Shown: positions 50,601 through 59,349, counted from the first letter of the stretch. The stretch is DNA of 64,000 nucleotides from an uncultured Eubacteriales bacterium (GCA_900546915.1 UREY01000010.1:1-64000); one strand, 5' to 3'. A program made the numbers and translations. The notes: a model not told the origin generated them from the letters alone.

Positions 50601-51837
50601 AACTGACAGCGAGATTGCTATGAAAATTGGGAATCTTGCTCTCGTCAACCGAAATGCAGCTAATGATTTGCAAAGCATTTTAACAAAAGAAAAGTGTACA
50701 CAGGGCATGGCTGCTTATCTTGAAACTTTTGAGAATGGTACCCTTGTCTCCCTTGCGCAAACGGTCGGCGATGGTGGCCAATACATCAATGCCCTTCGCA
50801 AAAAGTTTGACGCAGATGCAGCAAACTGGGTGTGGAATGTCGAAACCGCACAGCAGAAAATTCGTGAGGTTATTCTGGAGTATCAAATCATTGTCGAAAG
50901 CAATAAGGTTATCTCCAAAAACATCTCTTATGATGCAACTATACGGGAATGGTGCGATAAGTGTGGGTATATCCGCATCTCCTATGCAGCGGCAAAAAAC
51001 TATCTTGACGAGTTAGGACCATTCCTCAGGATACTCTACACCCTGAAAAAAGCCGGAACTTTGTTGGATTCCCAGAAGCAAACCTTCTTGGAACTTGTTC
51101 AGGCAAACGAAACCACATTCCGCAATTTTTATAATAATCAGGTTGATTTGTTTAAGCGCGTATGCGGATACTATCTTGATGATTTGTCGGATGACGAAAT
51201 TAAGGAAGTATTTTCTACCATACCTGCCGGCTCATTTACTTACGAAAAAGCGGATTATCTGAACCAGGTGGAGGCCAAAGTTGCCGCTTACAAAGAGGGA
51301 CAGAAAAATACGCAGTTAAAGAAGCTGTGGAGAGAGAAAACCAGAACAGAGTCTCCCCGGGATTGGTCAAAAAAACATAAGATGCCTATTTTGTGTCTTG
51401 TTCCAGACAGCGAGGTGGAGAAGGCAAAAGTTGCATTCGGTGCCGTCAATCGTCCGAAGGCCGATGAACAGTCAATCGACCGTGCAATGGAATACTTTGC
51501 CTCTGCAAAATTCTTCGACTTGTTGGATGACACCATGGCTTTGGATAAAGCTTTTCAAAGCAGCATTATTCGAAACTATTCCGTCATGTTGACGAATATT
51601 CAAGAAGTGAAAGATTACCTTGACTCTCACATTACAGCAGAGCCGTTTGATTGGTTTGGCCTTCCTGAAATTGAAAAGAAGCTTCGCCAGATGGCGGAAG
51701 CAAAATACAATCAGGGCGGTTGCGATCGTGCCCTTGCCAAAATTGATGAGATGGATATTGCCGATGTTAAGAAGTATCTAAAGGATCTCATTCGAGATAA
51801 CATGATTGTTGGCATGGAGATCATCAAAGGGAATTAA
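47629..51837 (+). CDS. brxC: BrxC/PglY-type large ATPase of BREX
   Basis: The 1,402-residue P-loop protein has Walker A GAYGTGKS at 65-72 and a Walker B-like IVFMWDEFTEYF near 248-259. Its length and N-terminal ATPase fit BrxC/PglY, the large ATPase found in all BREX types, which is thought to form part of the complex that modifies host DNA and blocks phage replication. The long remainder is helical with sensor-like segments (YFVLVTHVTQGL, RTQESRKLV). AAGGAGG precedes the ATG, 13 bases after the brxP stop. It is followed by pglZ at 11 bases. No frameshift is seen. Confidence 0.88.
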   Translation: MPMLEKYRDYFDIDPDFFPAVNEAVIMKNPEMWKKFFPHETFIKLLKNTISVLERKQKLCLWVEGAYGTGKSYAVLTLKKLIDSTAEETHEYFQRYKMDNDLYNRFQAVKSSGRILTVHRYGSATIRSDHNLVFAIQESIEKALVDAGIENKGGNALKEATIAWLSDKDNKNYFNGLITGTYSNLFGGDDADTVIEKLCTFSGDALAKVMDNIFKVADERQVKALSLSVTDLSNWIREVIRANDLKAIVFMWDEFTEYFYNNARNLTGFQELCEISETDPFYFVLVTHVTQGLFHERDQDFIKLNGRFVSPHSLISLPENIAFQLMGAAMEKNKDEAVLKDWEVALGDLTSRTQESRKLVKSVAHITDKEMVDILPIHPYAALLLKHISSAFDSNQRSMFDFIKNDRGDEIKGFQWFIDNFGPEDDNPLLSVDMLWDFFYEKGKEYLAHDIRSILDYYNRAANRRLDSDQKRVLKTVLLLQAISQYAGDSVELFIPNEKNLNNAFEGTDIDDSASRCAEQLVREKVLFSKPLGGGKFQYAAYNHEDEIDVTPFEKQIDQKSTSAFITEELADRTRIIDAITLGGALKLRYELRYVSASDFDSTIRQLRNTEGKYENKIVAVVCFAKNDAESVVLGKKIRDALSSGTYDMIFIDASRTPFGADGYGVYRHDMALSMSQQGKDNTLATQYANNAKESLKKWKTRIAAGEFMVHSADKPDGERATTLDALYELLADINKKKFVCCLEGSYNVIANMYTPSNLKQGVECAYNEKTTGTFLSGSPATKLEKALDGAWKVPEYWISAPHLLISKIKICVDEIIKDGFQNGGGRVSIKRIYDVLKAAPYGFMPCNLSAFILGFVLKEYASSGTYSWSDGLTNDVLNVNKLKEMIDEVIRLEITPNPRYKDKYIVAMTPEEKAFNEITSEAFGIPLNMCTSIPNTRERIRSKMKEFSFPIWTLKYILGKETLQTETAVLSEIIDSFCGIANSNNMGTETTDSEIAMKIGNLALVNRNAANDLQSILTKEKCTQGMAAYLETFENGTLVSLAQTVGDGGQYINALRKKFDADAANWVWNVETAQQKIREVILEYQIIVESNKVISKNISYDATIREWCDKCGYIRISYAAAKNYLDELGPFLRILYTLKKAGTLLDSQKQTFLELVQANETTFRNFYNNQVDLFKRVCGYYLDDLSDDEIKEVFSTIPAGSFTYEKADYLNQVEAKVAAYKEGQKNTQLKKLWREKTRTESPRDWSKKHKMPILCLVPDSEVEKAKVAFGAVNRPKADEQSIDRAMEYFASAKFFDLLDDTMALDKAFQSSIIRNYSVMLTNIQEVKDYLDSHITAEPFDWFGLPEIEKKLRQMAEAKYNQGGCDRALAKIDEMDIADVKKYLKDLIRDNMIVGMEIIKGN

Positions 51838-51848
51838 GGAGGTGCAAA

Positions 51849-54179
51849 ATGGCCATCCAAGAAGTCATTAAAAAAATCGATCGTTATCTGAAGAAGGATG
51901 ATGTCGAGCCTCTTATTGTTGATGTTCAAAACGGGGCGGATTTGGACGCTATTATGATCCATTATAAACTACCCCAGAATGTCTTTTTGTACGCTTCTGA
52001 CGAGGAGTTTTGTAAAACAGATGAATTCCCAATAATCCCGAATATCCTCGAGCGTCTTTCCAATGAAAATAGAAACTTTTTTGTTTGCGAAATCTCGAGT
52101 TTCTTCATGTTGAAGGGCGAAAAAGCATTGGTGCAAGAATTAAAAGAACTTCTATCGATGAATATTGCTGGCCATGTGGTGATTCTCACATTTCAATGTG
52201 CTGAATATTTGCGCACGCTTATCAAAAGCGACCGGCGTCTCGATAGCAGAATTTGCATTTTGAATGGGATACCATCTATCCGGCCAAGACTTATTTTTAC
52301 TGAAACAGACATCAAACTCACGGGAGCAAGCGCGGTAATAAAAGGACTTCAGGGGATAGCGAAGGCAGTAGAATCAACCACCGCAGAAGAGCTATATATT
52401 GAAACCAAGAAAAACAAGAGCTGTTACCCACTTTCTCTCTATGTAATTTCAGACCTGAAAAATCCTTATAAGATTTTGTGTCACTTGGACGGGATAACAT
52501 CTGAATTGGAAGAAAGCTATGGCAGCAAAGAAGATTGGCAGTATGCTCTATCAGAATTTCAAGAATATCCTTCGTGGCAACAGCTCATTTCTGCAAAAAT
52601 AGGGAGTATTTACAATCTGGATATCGTTCTCTCTACCTATCAGCAGAATAGCGCAGATAAACAATGGCTCTGGCTGTTCTTTGTTGGGCTTAAACTTTTC
52701 CATGCGGGCGATGACTTGTACTTAAACAAAGCCGCAGAGGCAGCTTCTTCCCCATCCGGACTCGTTCACAATTTGTATCGTACTATTTTAGAAATTGAGC
52801 CAACAGACAGTACCTTTGCGTCCGTATACGAACGAAGAAAAGCACATCTGAATGCCATTGGCAATCCGCTCGATGAGGTTAATAATTTCTGCAAGATTGT
52901 CCAGAGCAAGGGAAAGTATGCACTCTACTACCTAACAGACAATACCATTCAGGAAAAAGAGCTTATTTTCAAGCTACTGAATAGGTATAGTGAAGATTTT
53001 GAAAGAGCTGAACTTTTTAGCATATTGGGGCGTGTCTATCCAGACCTTTGTGCTTACTTGACCCCATATCGTTTCAAAAACCAATTGCTTGATAGCTATT
53101 TCCAAGAGTACAAATACCAAAAGGTTGTTAACAAGATTTTTCCGAACTTCATGGAGGTCGTTGAGAAGCAGGCAGTCGATAGAGATTACAATATTATGCT
53201 TCCACCCAGAAGTTCTGTGATTGAAAAAATTGATGTGACAAATGCCCAGACCTATTTCACTGACGCAATGGGCGTTGAATATCTTGGCTACATTGTGTCC
53301 AGATGTCATGCCCTTAAATTGATGGCGAAAATCACAGTATGCAGATGTGAGCTCCCATCTATCACAAGCAGAAATAAGGAATTTTGGGATGTATTATCCA
53401 CAGAACGGTTCCCGATTATCACTGTGGACAAAATTGATAAAATCAAGCATCACGGAGAGGAAGGATATGATTATAGTCGTGAGGATAGGAAGCTCCCAAT
53501 CCATTTGATTCGAGAACTGGAACTGATAGATGAGCTTCTAAAGAAAATCAAAACAAACCTCGTAAGCGGTAGTTATCAAAAGGCCATCTTGATCTCAGAT
53601 CATGGTGCCAGTAGACTCGCAGTCATTCATGAGACGGAAAACCTGTGGGAGATGGAATCGAACGGACAGCACTCTGGAAGATGTTGCCCTAAAAGCGAAA
53701 TTGATGAAAGACCAGACAGTGCTACTGATGCAGAAGATTTCTGGGCGCTTGCCAATTATGACCGTTTCAAAGGAAGTAGGAAAGCCAATGTTGAGGCCCA
53801 TGGTGGCGCAACATTGGAAGAAATCGCCGTTCCAATTATTGAGATTTCGAATCTTAGCGCCGCTGTTGAAGTAAAGATAATGCCGATTGATTCTACAGCA
53901 CTGTTTGCTGACATTCCTGAAATCACTGTCAGCTTCCGTAAGAAAGCCGCAATTAAAATATTTGCTACAGAAAAGCTGACAGATGTCAGTGTTGTAATAG
54001 ATGGCCATGTCTATGAAGCGAATCCGATTGATGATAATTTCTATATTGTTGAGGAGATGGCCGAAATTCGGCGTGCTAAGACATACAGCGTAGATGTACT
54101 TGCCGGTGGAATACCTGTGGCAACCGACTTGCAGCTTCGTGTAAAGAAAGAAAGCGGGACCGAAAAGAACATTCTGTAA
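51849..54179 (+). CDS. pglZ: PglZ-domain protein (alkaline phosphatase superfamily) of BREX
   Basis: The 776-residue protein carries the PglZ fold in its C-terminal half: ILISDHGASRLAVIHE near 580-595 with the metal-binding Asp584 and His585, then PIHLIRELELIDELL before it and the DPUF-like closing segment with AHGGATLEEIAVPIIEI. PglZ is a core protein of all BREX and Pgl systems and is a predicted metal-dependent hydrolase whose substrate is not settled. The N-terminal 400 residues are helical. AAGGAGG precedes the ATG. It is coupled to brxC and brxL by short gaps. Confidence 0.88.
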   Translation: MAIQEVIKKIDRYLKKDDVEPLIVDVQNGADLDAIMIHYKLPQNVFLYASDEEFCKTDEFPIIPNILERLSNENRNFFVCEISSFFMLKGEKALVQELKELLSMNIAGHVVILTFQCAEYLRTLIKSDRRLDSRICILNGIPSIRPRLIFTETDIKLTGASAVIKGLQGIAKAVESTTAEELYIETKKNKSCYPLSLYVISDLKNPYKILCHLDGITSELEESYGSKEDWQYALSEFQEYPSWQQLISAKIGSIYNLDIVLSTYQQNSADKQWLWLFFVGLKLFHAGDDLYLNKAAEAASSPSGLVHNLYRTILEIEPTDSTFASVYERRKAHLNAIGNPLDEVNNFCKIVQSKGKYALYYLTDNTIQEKELIFKLLNRYSEDFERAELFSILGRVYPDLCAYLTPYRFKNQLLDSYFQEYKYQKVVNKIFPNFMEVVEKQAVDRDYNIMLPPRSSVIEKIDVTNAQTYFTDAMGVEYLGYIVSRCHALKLMAKITVCRCELPSITSRNKEFWDVLSTERFPIITVDKIDKIKHHGEEGYDYSREDRKLPIHLIRELELIDELLKKIKTNLVSGSYQKAILISDHGASRLAVIHETENLWEMESNGQHSGRCCPKSEIDERPDSATDAEDFWALANYDRFKGSRKANVEAHGGATLEEIAVPIIEISNLSAAVEVKIMPIDSTALFADIPEITVSFRKKAAIKIFATEKLTDVSVVIDGHVYEANPIDDNFYIVEEMAEIRRAKTYSVDVLAGGIPVATDLQLRVKKESGTEKNIL

Positions 54180-54191
54180 GGAGGGATACTC

Positions 54192-55643
54192 GTGACAGAA
54201 AAACTTAGAGATTGTTTCGATGAAATGGTCGTCTACAAGGATTTGAAGAAAAGCAACTTCTTTTCTGCGTTGGGCTTGCCGTCTTTTTTGAGAGATTGGC
54301 TGCTCAAAAAGTTTGCAGATGATGAAGGAAATCTGGACATAGATGAGCTTACAGATTTCATCCACACCTATCTTCCTAATAAAGAAGAATGGATCAGGAT
54401 TAAAGATCGAATCATTAACGACAATGAGCGTGTTAAAATTCTTACGAAGATTTCTGTGGATATAAGTATCAAAACAGGAGAGGTAACCTTTTCACTTCCA
54501 GACTTCGGCTTGACAAATAAGGAAACGATGATTGATGTCTCTACATGGGATCAGTACCGGAGCGAGCTTGTGAGTGGGCAAGAAGTCTGGGGGGTTGTTG
54601 AACTTGGTTATCGTCCACCCGATGATACTGTAAAACCCAAAATTCCAGGGAAAATTCGTCTCACAGGATTTACTAATTTTTGCCCGTATACCATTGATCT
54701 TGATTATTATAAGGATGTGAGAAACGAATTTACAATTTCCGAATGGATCGATGTGCTGCTGGGCGCAATTGATTACAATGCCAGTGGATATGAAAGTGAA
54801 GAACAAAAGCTTTCAATGCTAACTCGCATCCTGCCTTTTGTCGAAAAGCGTCTTAATCTAATTGAGCTGGCTCCCAAAGGGACTGGTAAGTCCTATGTAT
54901 TTGGCCATGTGAGTAAATACGGTCTTTTGACAGATGGCGGAAAGGTAACTCGGGCGAAAATGTTTTATGATACCGCTCGGAAGACTCCTGGTTTTGTCAC
55001 GGGGCATGACTTTATTGCAATCGATGAAGTAAAGTTGGTGCAGTTCGGCGATGTAAATGAAATGCGTTCTATCATGCAGGGGTATATGGAGTATGGGCAG
55101 TTTAATATTGGCGGTTATGAGGGGAAATCCGATGCGGGTATAATCTTTCTGGGAAATATTGCACAGGATAATATGGATGAGTATCAGAATATGTTCTCTG
55201 AGCTACCCTCGTTGTTCCAAGAGAGTGCATTGGTAGACCGAATCCATGGCTTTATTAAGGGCTGGGATATACCGAGAATGAATGATGACTTGAAGCTTTC
55301 TGGCTGGGCACTGAACTCTGAATATTTCTGCACAATTCTGCATGAACTCCGCAATGATGTCAGCTACAGAGCTATCGTAGATCAAATCGTTGATGTTCCG
55401 GATAGGGCGGACACTCGTGATACAGAAGCTGTAAAACGGATTGCCACAGCATATCTGAAGCTTTTGTTCCCGAATGTGCGGAGCGTACAGGATATCAATC
55501 CCAAGAGATTCCAGCAGTATTGCCTCCGTCCAGCTGTTCGTATGCGGAAAATCATTAAACGGCAACTCGGGATTCTTGATGTAGAGTTCAAGGGTAAGGA
55601 TGTGCCTTCCTTTTCGCTGAAGGAGATTTTGTATGAAAGCTGA
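54192..55643 (+). CDS. brxL: BrxL-like AAA+ protein, short form without a Lon protease domain
   Basis: The 483-residue protein has an N-terminal region with KLRDCFDEMVVYKDLKKSNF, a middle beta domain and an AAA+ core: Walker A APKGTGKS at 227-234, FIAIDEVKLVQFGDVNEMRS as Walker B, FLGNI as sensor 1, and ALVDRIHGFIKGWDIPR near the arginine finger. This matches BrxL. Type 1 BrxL proteins are about 200 residues longer and end in a Lon-like domain; here the frame stops soon after the ATPase, so that domain is absent rather than frameshifted. BrxL is a DNA-binding ring implicated in phage restriction. AAGGAGG precedes the GTG start, and the end overlaps the next small gene by 11 bases. Confidence 0.87.
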   Translation: MTEKLRDCFDEMVVYKDLKKSNFFSALGLPSFLRDWLLKKFADDEGNLDIDELTDFIHTYLPNKEEWIRIKDRIINDNERVKILTKISVDISIKTGEVTFSLPDFGLTNKETMIDVSTWDQYRSELVSGQEVWGVVELGYRPPDDTVKPKIPGKIRLTGFTNFCPYTIDLDYYKDVRNEFTISEWIDVLLGAIDYNASGYESEEQKLSMLTRILPFVEKRLNLIELAPKGTGKSYVFGHVSKYGLLTDGGKVTRAKMFYDTARKTPGFVTGHDFIAIDEVKLVQFGDVNEMRSIMQGYMEYGQFNIGGYEGKSDAGIIFLGNIAQDNMDEYQNMFSELPSLFQESALVDRIHGFIKGWDIPRMNDDLKLSGWALNSEYFCTILHELRNDVSYRAIVDQIVDVPDRADTRDTEAVKRIATAYLKLLFPNVRSVQDINPKRFQQYCLRPAVRMRKIIKRQLGILDVEFKGKDVPSFSLKEILYES

Positions 55644-55830
55644 TTGTATCATTTGTGGCAAAAAGAATCTCGACAAGAATACCATTGGTATCAATAAGAA
55701 ACTTTTGGGTGAAGACATAGAGAATTTCTACTGTATGAATTGCCTTGCTGAGTATCTGGGATGTACTGTCGAGGAACTTCTTGAGAAAATTGAGGAGTTC
55801 AAAGAAGAAGGATGTAAATTGTTTGAGTGA
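55633..55830 (+). CDS. 65-residue CxxC protein in the BREX operon
   Basis: The protein reads CIICGKKNLDKNTIGINKKL near the start and FYCMNCLAEYLGCTVEELL in the second half. The two CxxC pairs look like a small zinc ribbon or rubredoxin-like metal site, followed by an acidic helix (EKIEEFKEEG). It overlaps the brxL end by 11 bases and is followed by the cysteine desulfurase after nine bases, so it is tightly co-translated. It might carry sulfur or metal between the desulfurase and BrxP, or be a structural adaptor; this is inference. Similar small proteins are easily missed in annotation. Confidence 0.75.
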   Translation: MKADCIICGKKNLDKNTIGINKKLLGEDIENFYCMNCLAEYLGCTVEELLEKIEEFKEEGCKLFE

Positions 55831-55839
55831 GGTGGAATT

Positions 55840-56964
55840 GTGAAGCAATTCATTTATGCTGACAATGCAGCTACAACACAATTGGATATGGATGCTTTTG
55901 AGGCAATGAAACCATACCTTTTGGGAGAGTATGGTAATGCTTCACAACCCTATTCATTTGCGAGAACAGCGAAAAAAGCACTGAAAAACTCACGAGAAAC
56001 GATTGCCCAATGCATCGGCGCTCAACCAGAAGAAATATTTTTCACCTCGGGTGGTACAGAGAGCGACAACTGGGCTATAAAAGGAACTGTATTTTCGGAT
56101 CTCGGCAAACATACTTTTATAACTTCATCCATCGAACATCATGCGATTCTTCGTCCCTGCGCGGATATAGAAAGAATGGGATACCCAGTTTTCTATCTCC
56201 CGGTTGATCATACTGGCACAGTGAATGTCGGGACTCTGTCAGAATATATCAACTCTGACACTCAATTGGTTTCCATCATGACAGCAAACAACGAGATTGG
56301 TTCTATTCAGGATATTTCTGCTTTAGCTGCTATTACACATTCCTATGATGCCATATTTCACACAGATGCTGTTCAGGCAGTTGGACATATTGAAATAGAT
56401 GTGAATTCGCTTGGCGTAGATATGCTTTCCGCTTCTGCACATAAATTTAATGGTCCAAAAGGGATAGGTTTTCTATATGTTCGAAAAGGGACGCCATTGA
56501 TTCCATATGTAAGCGGAGGCGGACAGGAACGCCACATGAGAGCCGGAACGGAGAATGTTGCATCTATAGTTGGTATGGTCACTGCACTAAAAAAGAATGT
56601 GGCTGTAATAAAAGATACAGCGTCACATTTGGCTTTGCTGGAAAATAGATTGCTAGTGGGGCTGTCTAACGCAAATATACGATTTGCTCGAAACGGGAGT
56701 AAAGCGCATATCCCTGGAAATGTAAGCCTTTCGTTCCCTGGCTATAGTGGAGAAGCTCTTTTGCACCGATTAGATTTAATGGGGATCTGTGTTTCTACCG
56801 GATCTGCTTGTAATAGTGAAGAAACGGAAGTGTCTCATGTGTTAAAGGCCATTGGACTGAAACCAGAGCTGGCAAAGGGAACAATACGCTTGTCATTTGG
56901 AAAAAATAACTCTGAAAATGATATCGATATTATTGTTAAATCGCTGCAACGAATTTTGGGGTGA
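55840..56964 (+). CDS. cysteine desulfurase (NifS/IscS family, DndA-like role)
   Basis: This PLP enzyme takes sulfur from cysteine as a persulfide for Fe-S clusters or sulfur-containing products. The 374-residue protein has MKQFIYADNAATTQLD, SGGTESDNWAIKG, SSIEHHAILRPC, HTDAVQAVGHI, the PLP lysine Lys202 in SASAHKFNGPKG, RAGTENVASIVGM, and the catalytic Cys324 in STGSACNSEE. GAGGTGG precedes the GTG at 55840. Within this operon it could load sulfur onto BrxP or build its Fe-S clusters, as DndA serves DndC in phosphorothioation. No IscU partner is present. It is the last gene of the operon. Confidence 0.9.
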   Translation: MKQFIYADNAATTQLDMDAFEAMKPYLLGEYGNASQPYSFARTAKKALKNSRETIAQCIGAQPEEIFFTSGGTESDNWAIKGTVFSDLGKHTFITSSIEHHAILRPCADIERMGYPVFYLPVDHTGTVNVGTLSEYINSDTQLVSIMTANNEIGSIQDISALAAITHSYDAIFHTDAVQAVGHIEIDVNSLGVDMLSASAHKFNGPKGIGFLYVRKGTPLIPYVSGGGQERHMRAGTENVASIVGMVTALKKNVAVIKDTASHLALLENRLLVGLSNANIRFARNGSKAHIPGNVSLSFPGYSGEALLHRLDLMGICVSTGSACNSEETEVSHVLKAIGLKPELAKGTIRLSFGKNNSENDIDIIVKSLQRILG

Positions 56965-57320
56965 CTTTATTTTTTGGAATGCGTTGTTGATTACCGTAGA
57001 TGATAAAAAAGAACCGGAGTTAATAGATCAACTCAAGGAATATTATGTTTTGCCAATTTGTTAAGAATGTGCATGACGCCAATAGCCCAAATAATTAAGA
57101 GCTGAGTTGGAGCAATTACGGAGTCATTTTTTATAAGCACAACCTTGAAAAGCAAACAATAGGTTGGATAGATGCAATCTCTTTCGTAACAGAAAAGAAC
57201 AGCATACAGCGGCAGAAATGCCTCAAAATCGACCCGAAAACGCACACCAATGAGCTGATATATGCCACTTCCTCTTTACGAGAGCAATTCATGATTTTTT
57301 GTTAAGATTCGTAGTGGGTA
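56965..57320. other. A+T-rich intergenic region, possible gene remnant
   Basis: No complete gene is recognised between the defence operon and the recombinase pair. The composition is A+T-rich and short broken frames occur on both strands, which could be remains of a gene. No clear terminator was found for the defence operon. Confidence 0.45.
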
Positions 57321-57349
57321 TTGCAATTATCTCTAATTCGTATTATACT
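57321..57349 (+). promoter_or_regulatory. promoter of the regulator-recombinase pair
   Basis: TTGCAA and TATACT are separated by 17 bases and lie about 30 bases before the GTG of the HTH gene. Confidence 0.6.
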
Positions 57350-57377
57350 ATATTCAAGAAGAATTGGAGGTGCTTTG

Positions 57378-57725
57378 GTGAATACTGTTGGTGAGCGTTT
57401 GAAAATCCTGCGCGAGGGGATAGGACTTTCGCAAAAGAAGATGGCTGAGCTGCTGGATGTGACCCAGCCGAGCATCAACCGGTACGAACACGGGAAAGCG
57501 GTTCCTCTCGAAGTGCTAATCGGGTATGCGGACTATTTCGATGTTTCGATGGACTATATCACCTGCCGCTGTGACGAGCCGCAGGGCAAGCTGTATCAGG
57601 CACGACCGCCGATCTCTGACAATCCGGAATTGGGAAAGTTTATCGAAATGTGCTTTGATCCGCAATCCCCCATGAACGAGCGGTTGAAAGAGGCCCTGTT
57701 CCGCATGATGGAGGGGAAACAATGA
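57378..57725 (+). CDS. XRE-family regulator of the island recombinase
   Basis: The 115-residue protein has a classic helix-turn-helix: GERLKILREGIGLSQKKMAE, then LLDVTQPSINRYEHGKAVPL and YADYFDVSMDYITCRCDEP. The C-terminal part probably dimerises. The GTG at 57378 is seven bases after GGAGG. Its stop overlaps the recombinase start (ATGA), so it is likely to control excision or integration by setting recombinase level. Confidence 0.9.
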   Translation: MNTVGERLKILREGIGLSQKKMAELLDVTQPSINRYEHGKAVPLEVLIGYADYFDVSMDYITCRCDEPQGKLYQARPPISDNPELGKFIEMCFDPQSPMNERLKEALFRMMEGKQ

Positions 57726-59314
57726 AAGCTGTGATTTACGCCCGCTATTCTTCCGATAATCAGAGAGAAGCAAGTATCGAAGGACAAATCCGGGAGTGTA
57801 CTGCCTTCGCTGAAAAGAACGGGATCACAGTCCTGCGGCACTATATCGACCGGGCTATTTCCGCCAAGACGGATAACCGGCCCGAATTTCAGAATATGAT
57901 TAAAGACAGCAATAAAAAGCTGTTTGATATGATCATTGTCTGGAAACTGGACAGGTTTGCCCGGAACCGCTACGACAGCGCCCGGTATAAAGCGCAGCTC
58001 AAGAAAAATGGTGTGAAAGTGGTTTCCGCTACGGAGATCATTTCAGACGGTGCGGAGGGGATCATTCTGGAATCCATGCTGGAAGGCTTTGCCGAGTACT
58101 ATTCGGTCGACCTCTCCGAGAAAGTCGTGCGCGGCATGACCGACAATGCCTTGAAATGTATGTTTAACGGCGGGACGCTGCCAATGGGATATGTGATCGA
58201 CGCAGAGCAGCATTTCCAGATCGACCCGATCACTGCGCCGTATATTCTGGACGCTTTCAAACAGTATGACGAAGGCGCGACTATGACACAAATCCGGGAC
58301 TGGCTCAACGAGCAGGGCATGAAGAATACACGCGGAAATCCCCTGACCTACAACAGCGTACAACACCTATTGAAAAACCGCCGCTACATTGGCGAATATC
58401 AGTACAGGGATATTCTCATCCCTGACGGCATCCCCGCCATCGTACCGAAAGACCTTTTTGACCGGGTACAGGCCAAAATGGAGAAAAACAAGAAAGCCCC
58501 GGCTCGTCACAAGGCTGAGGACGATTATCTGTTGACAACCAAGCTGTTCTGTGGATATTGTGGAGCCTATCTTTGTGGAGAGAGTGGCACCAGCCGCACC
58601 GGGGTTGTGCACCACTATTACAAGTGCGTTTCAGTCAAAAAGAAGCGCAAAGAGTGCCACAAAAAGCCGGTTAAAAAGGGTTGGATTGAGGATTTAGTTG
58701 TTTCCGAGACCATGAAGATAATCATGGATGACGATGCAATCGAAGCTATTGTTTCGATGCTGATGGAGTTGCAGGAACAGGACAACACCAATATTCCCCT
58801 GTATGAACGGCAGTTACAGGAAACGAATACCAAGATTCGCAACTTGATAAATGCGATCCAACAGGGCATCTTGACAAAATCGACAAAAGCAAGCCTTGAA
58901 GAATTGGAGGCGGCAAAAGAGGAATTGGAAAACCGCCTTGCCAATGAGCAGTTGTCCAAGCCTCCGAAGGTCAGCGCCGAATTTATGACCTTCTGGCTCC
59001 ACCGCTTCCGCAAGCTGGATGTCACCAAGCAGAGCCACCGAAAAATGCTGATAGACACCTTTATCAACGCGATTTATCTTTATGATGATAAGATGCTGAT
59101 CACATTCAACTACAAGGACGGGACAAAGAAAATCACTTTCAGCGATATACAGGAAGCCTCTAAACGGGATGCTTCCGGTTCGGATTTGGATTGCTCACCG
59201 GCACCACGTCGGAGCAAGCTTTGTATCGCTTGTTCCGACTTTTTTATAGTCAGAGAGCGCTCCTGTCTTTCAATAAAACCTGCTATGCCGGGCTTTGATT
59301 TCTTCTCATTTTAA
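57722..59314 (+). CDS. large serine recombinase (site-specific integrase of the island)
   Basis: The 530-residue protein has a resolvase catalytic domain (1-145: VIYARYSSDNQREASIEGQ with nucleophile Ser10, then VWKLDRFARNRYDSARYKAQ), a recombinase DNA-binding domain (about 155-260), a zinc ribbon (LFCGYCGAYLCG ... CVSVKKKRKECH), and a coiled-coil segment (about 355-415). This is the layout of integrases that insert and excise conjugative and mobilisable elements of Firmicutes. The gene ends about 35 bases from the right flanking repeat, as expected when att lies next to int. The last 40 residues (from DLDCSPAPRRSKLC on) are lineage-variable and may run through the element end. Confidence 0.93.
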   Translation: MKAVIYARYSSDNQREASIEGQIRECTAFAEKNGITVLRHYIDRAISAKTDNRPEFQNMIKDSNKKLFDMIIVWKLDRFARNRYDSARYKAQLKKNGVKVVSATEIISDGAEGIILESMLEGFAEYYSVDLSEKVVRGMTDNALKCMFNGGTLPMGYVIDAEQHFQIDPITAPYILDAFKQYDEGATMTQIRDWLNEQGMKNTRGNPLTYNSVQHLLKNRRYIGEYQYRDILIPDGIPAIVPKDLFDRVQAKMEKNKKAPARHKAEDDYLLTTKLFCGYCGAYLCGESGTSRTGVVHHYYKCVSVKKKRKECHKKPVKKGWIEDLVVSETMKIIMDDDAIEAIVSMLMELQEQDNTNIPLYERQLQETNTKIRNLINAIQQGILTKSTKASLEELEAAKEELENRLANEQLSKPPKVSAEFMTFWLHRFRKLDVTKQSHRKMLIDTFINAIYLYDDKMLITFNYKDGTKKITFSDIQEASKRDASGSDLDCSPAPRRSKLCIACSDFFIVRERSCLSIKPAMPGFDFFSF

Positions 59315-59349
59315 GCTGCAAGTTGATTGGTTCCAGATTGCCACTCATG

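Noticed and set aside
42236..56964. A complete Dnd phosphorothioation system
   Set aside because: Only a DndC-like domain and a desulfurase are present; DndB, DndD and DndE are absent, while BrxC, PglZ and BrxL are clear. Type 4 BREX is the better fit.
42236..56964. Type 1 or type 2 BREX
   Set aside because: No PglX methyltransferase, BrxA, BrxB, PglW or helicase gene is present.
57033..57245. 70-codon minus-strand frame between desulfurase and recombinase
   Set aside because: No ribosome site and no recognisable pattern; treated as A+T-rich intergenic sequence.
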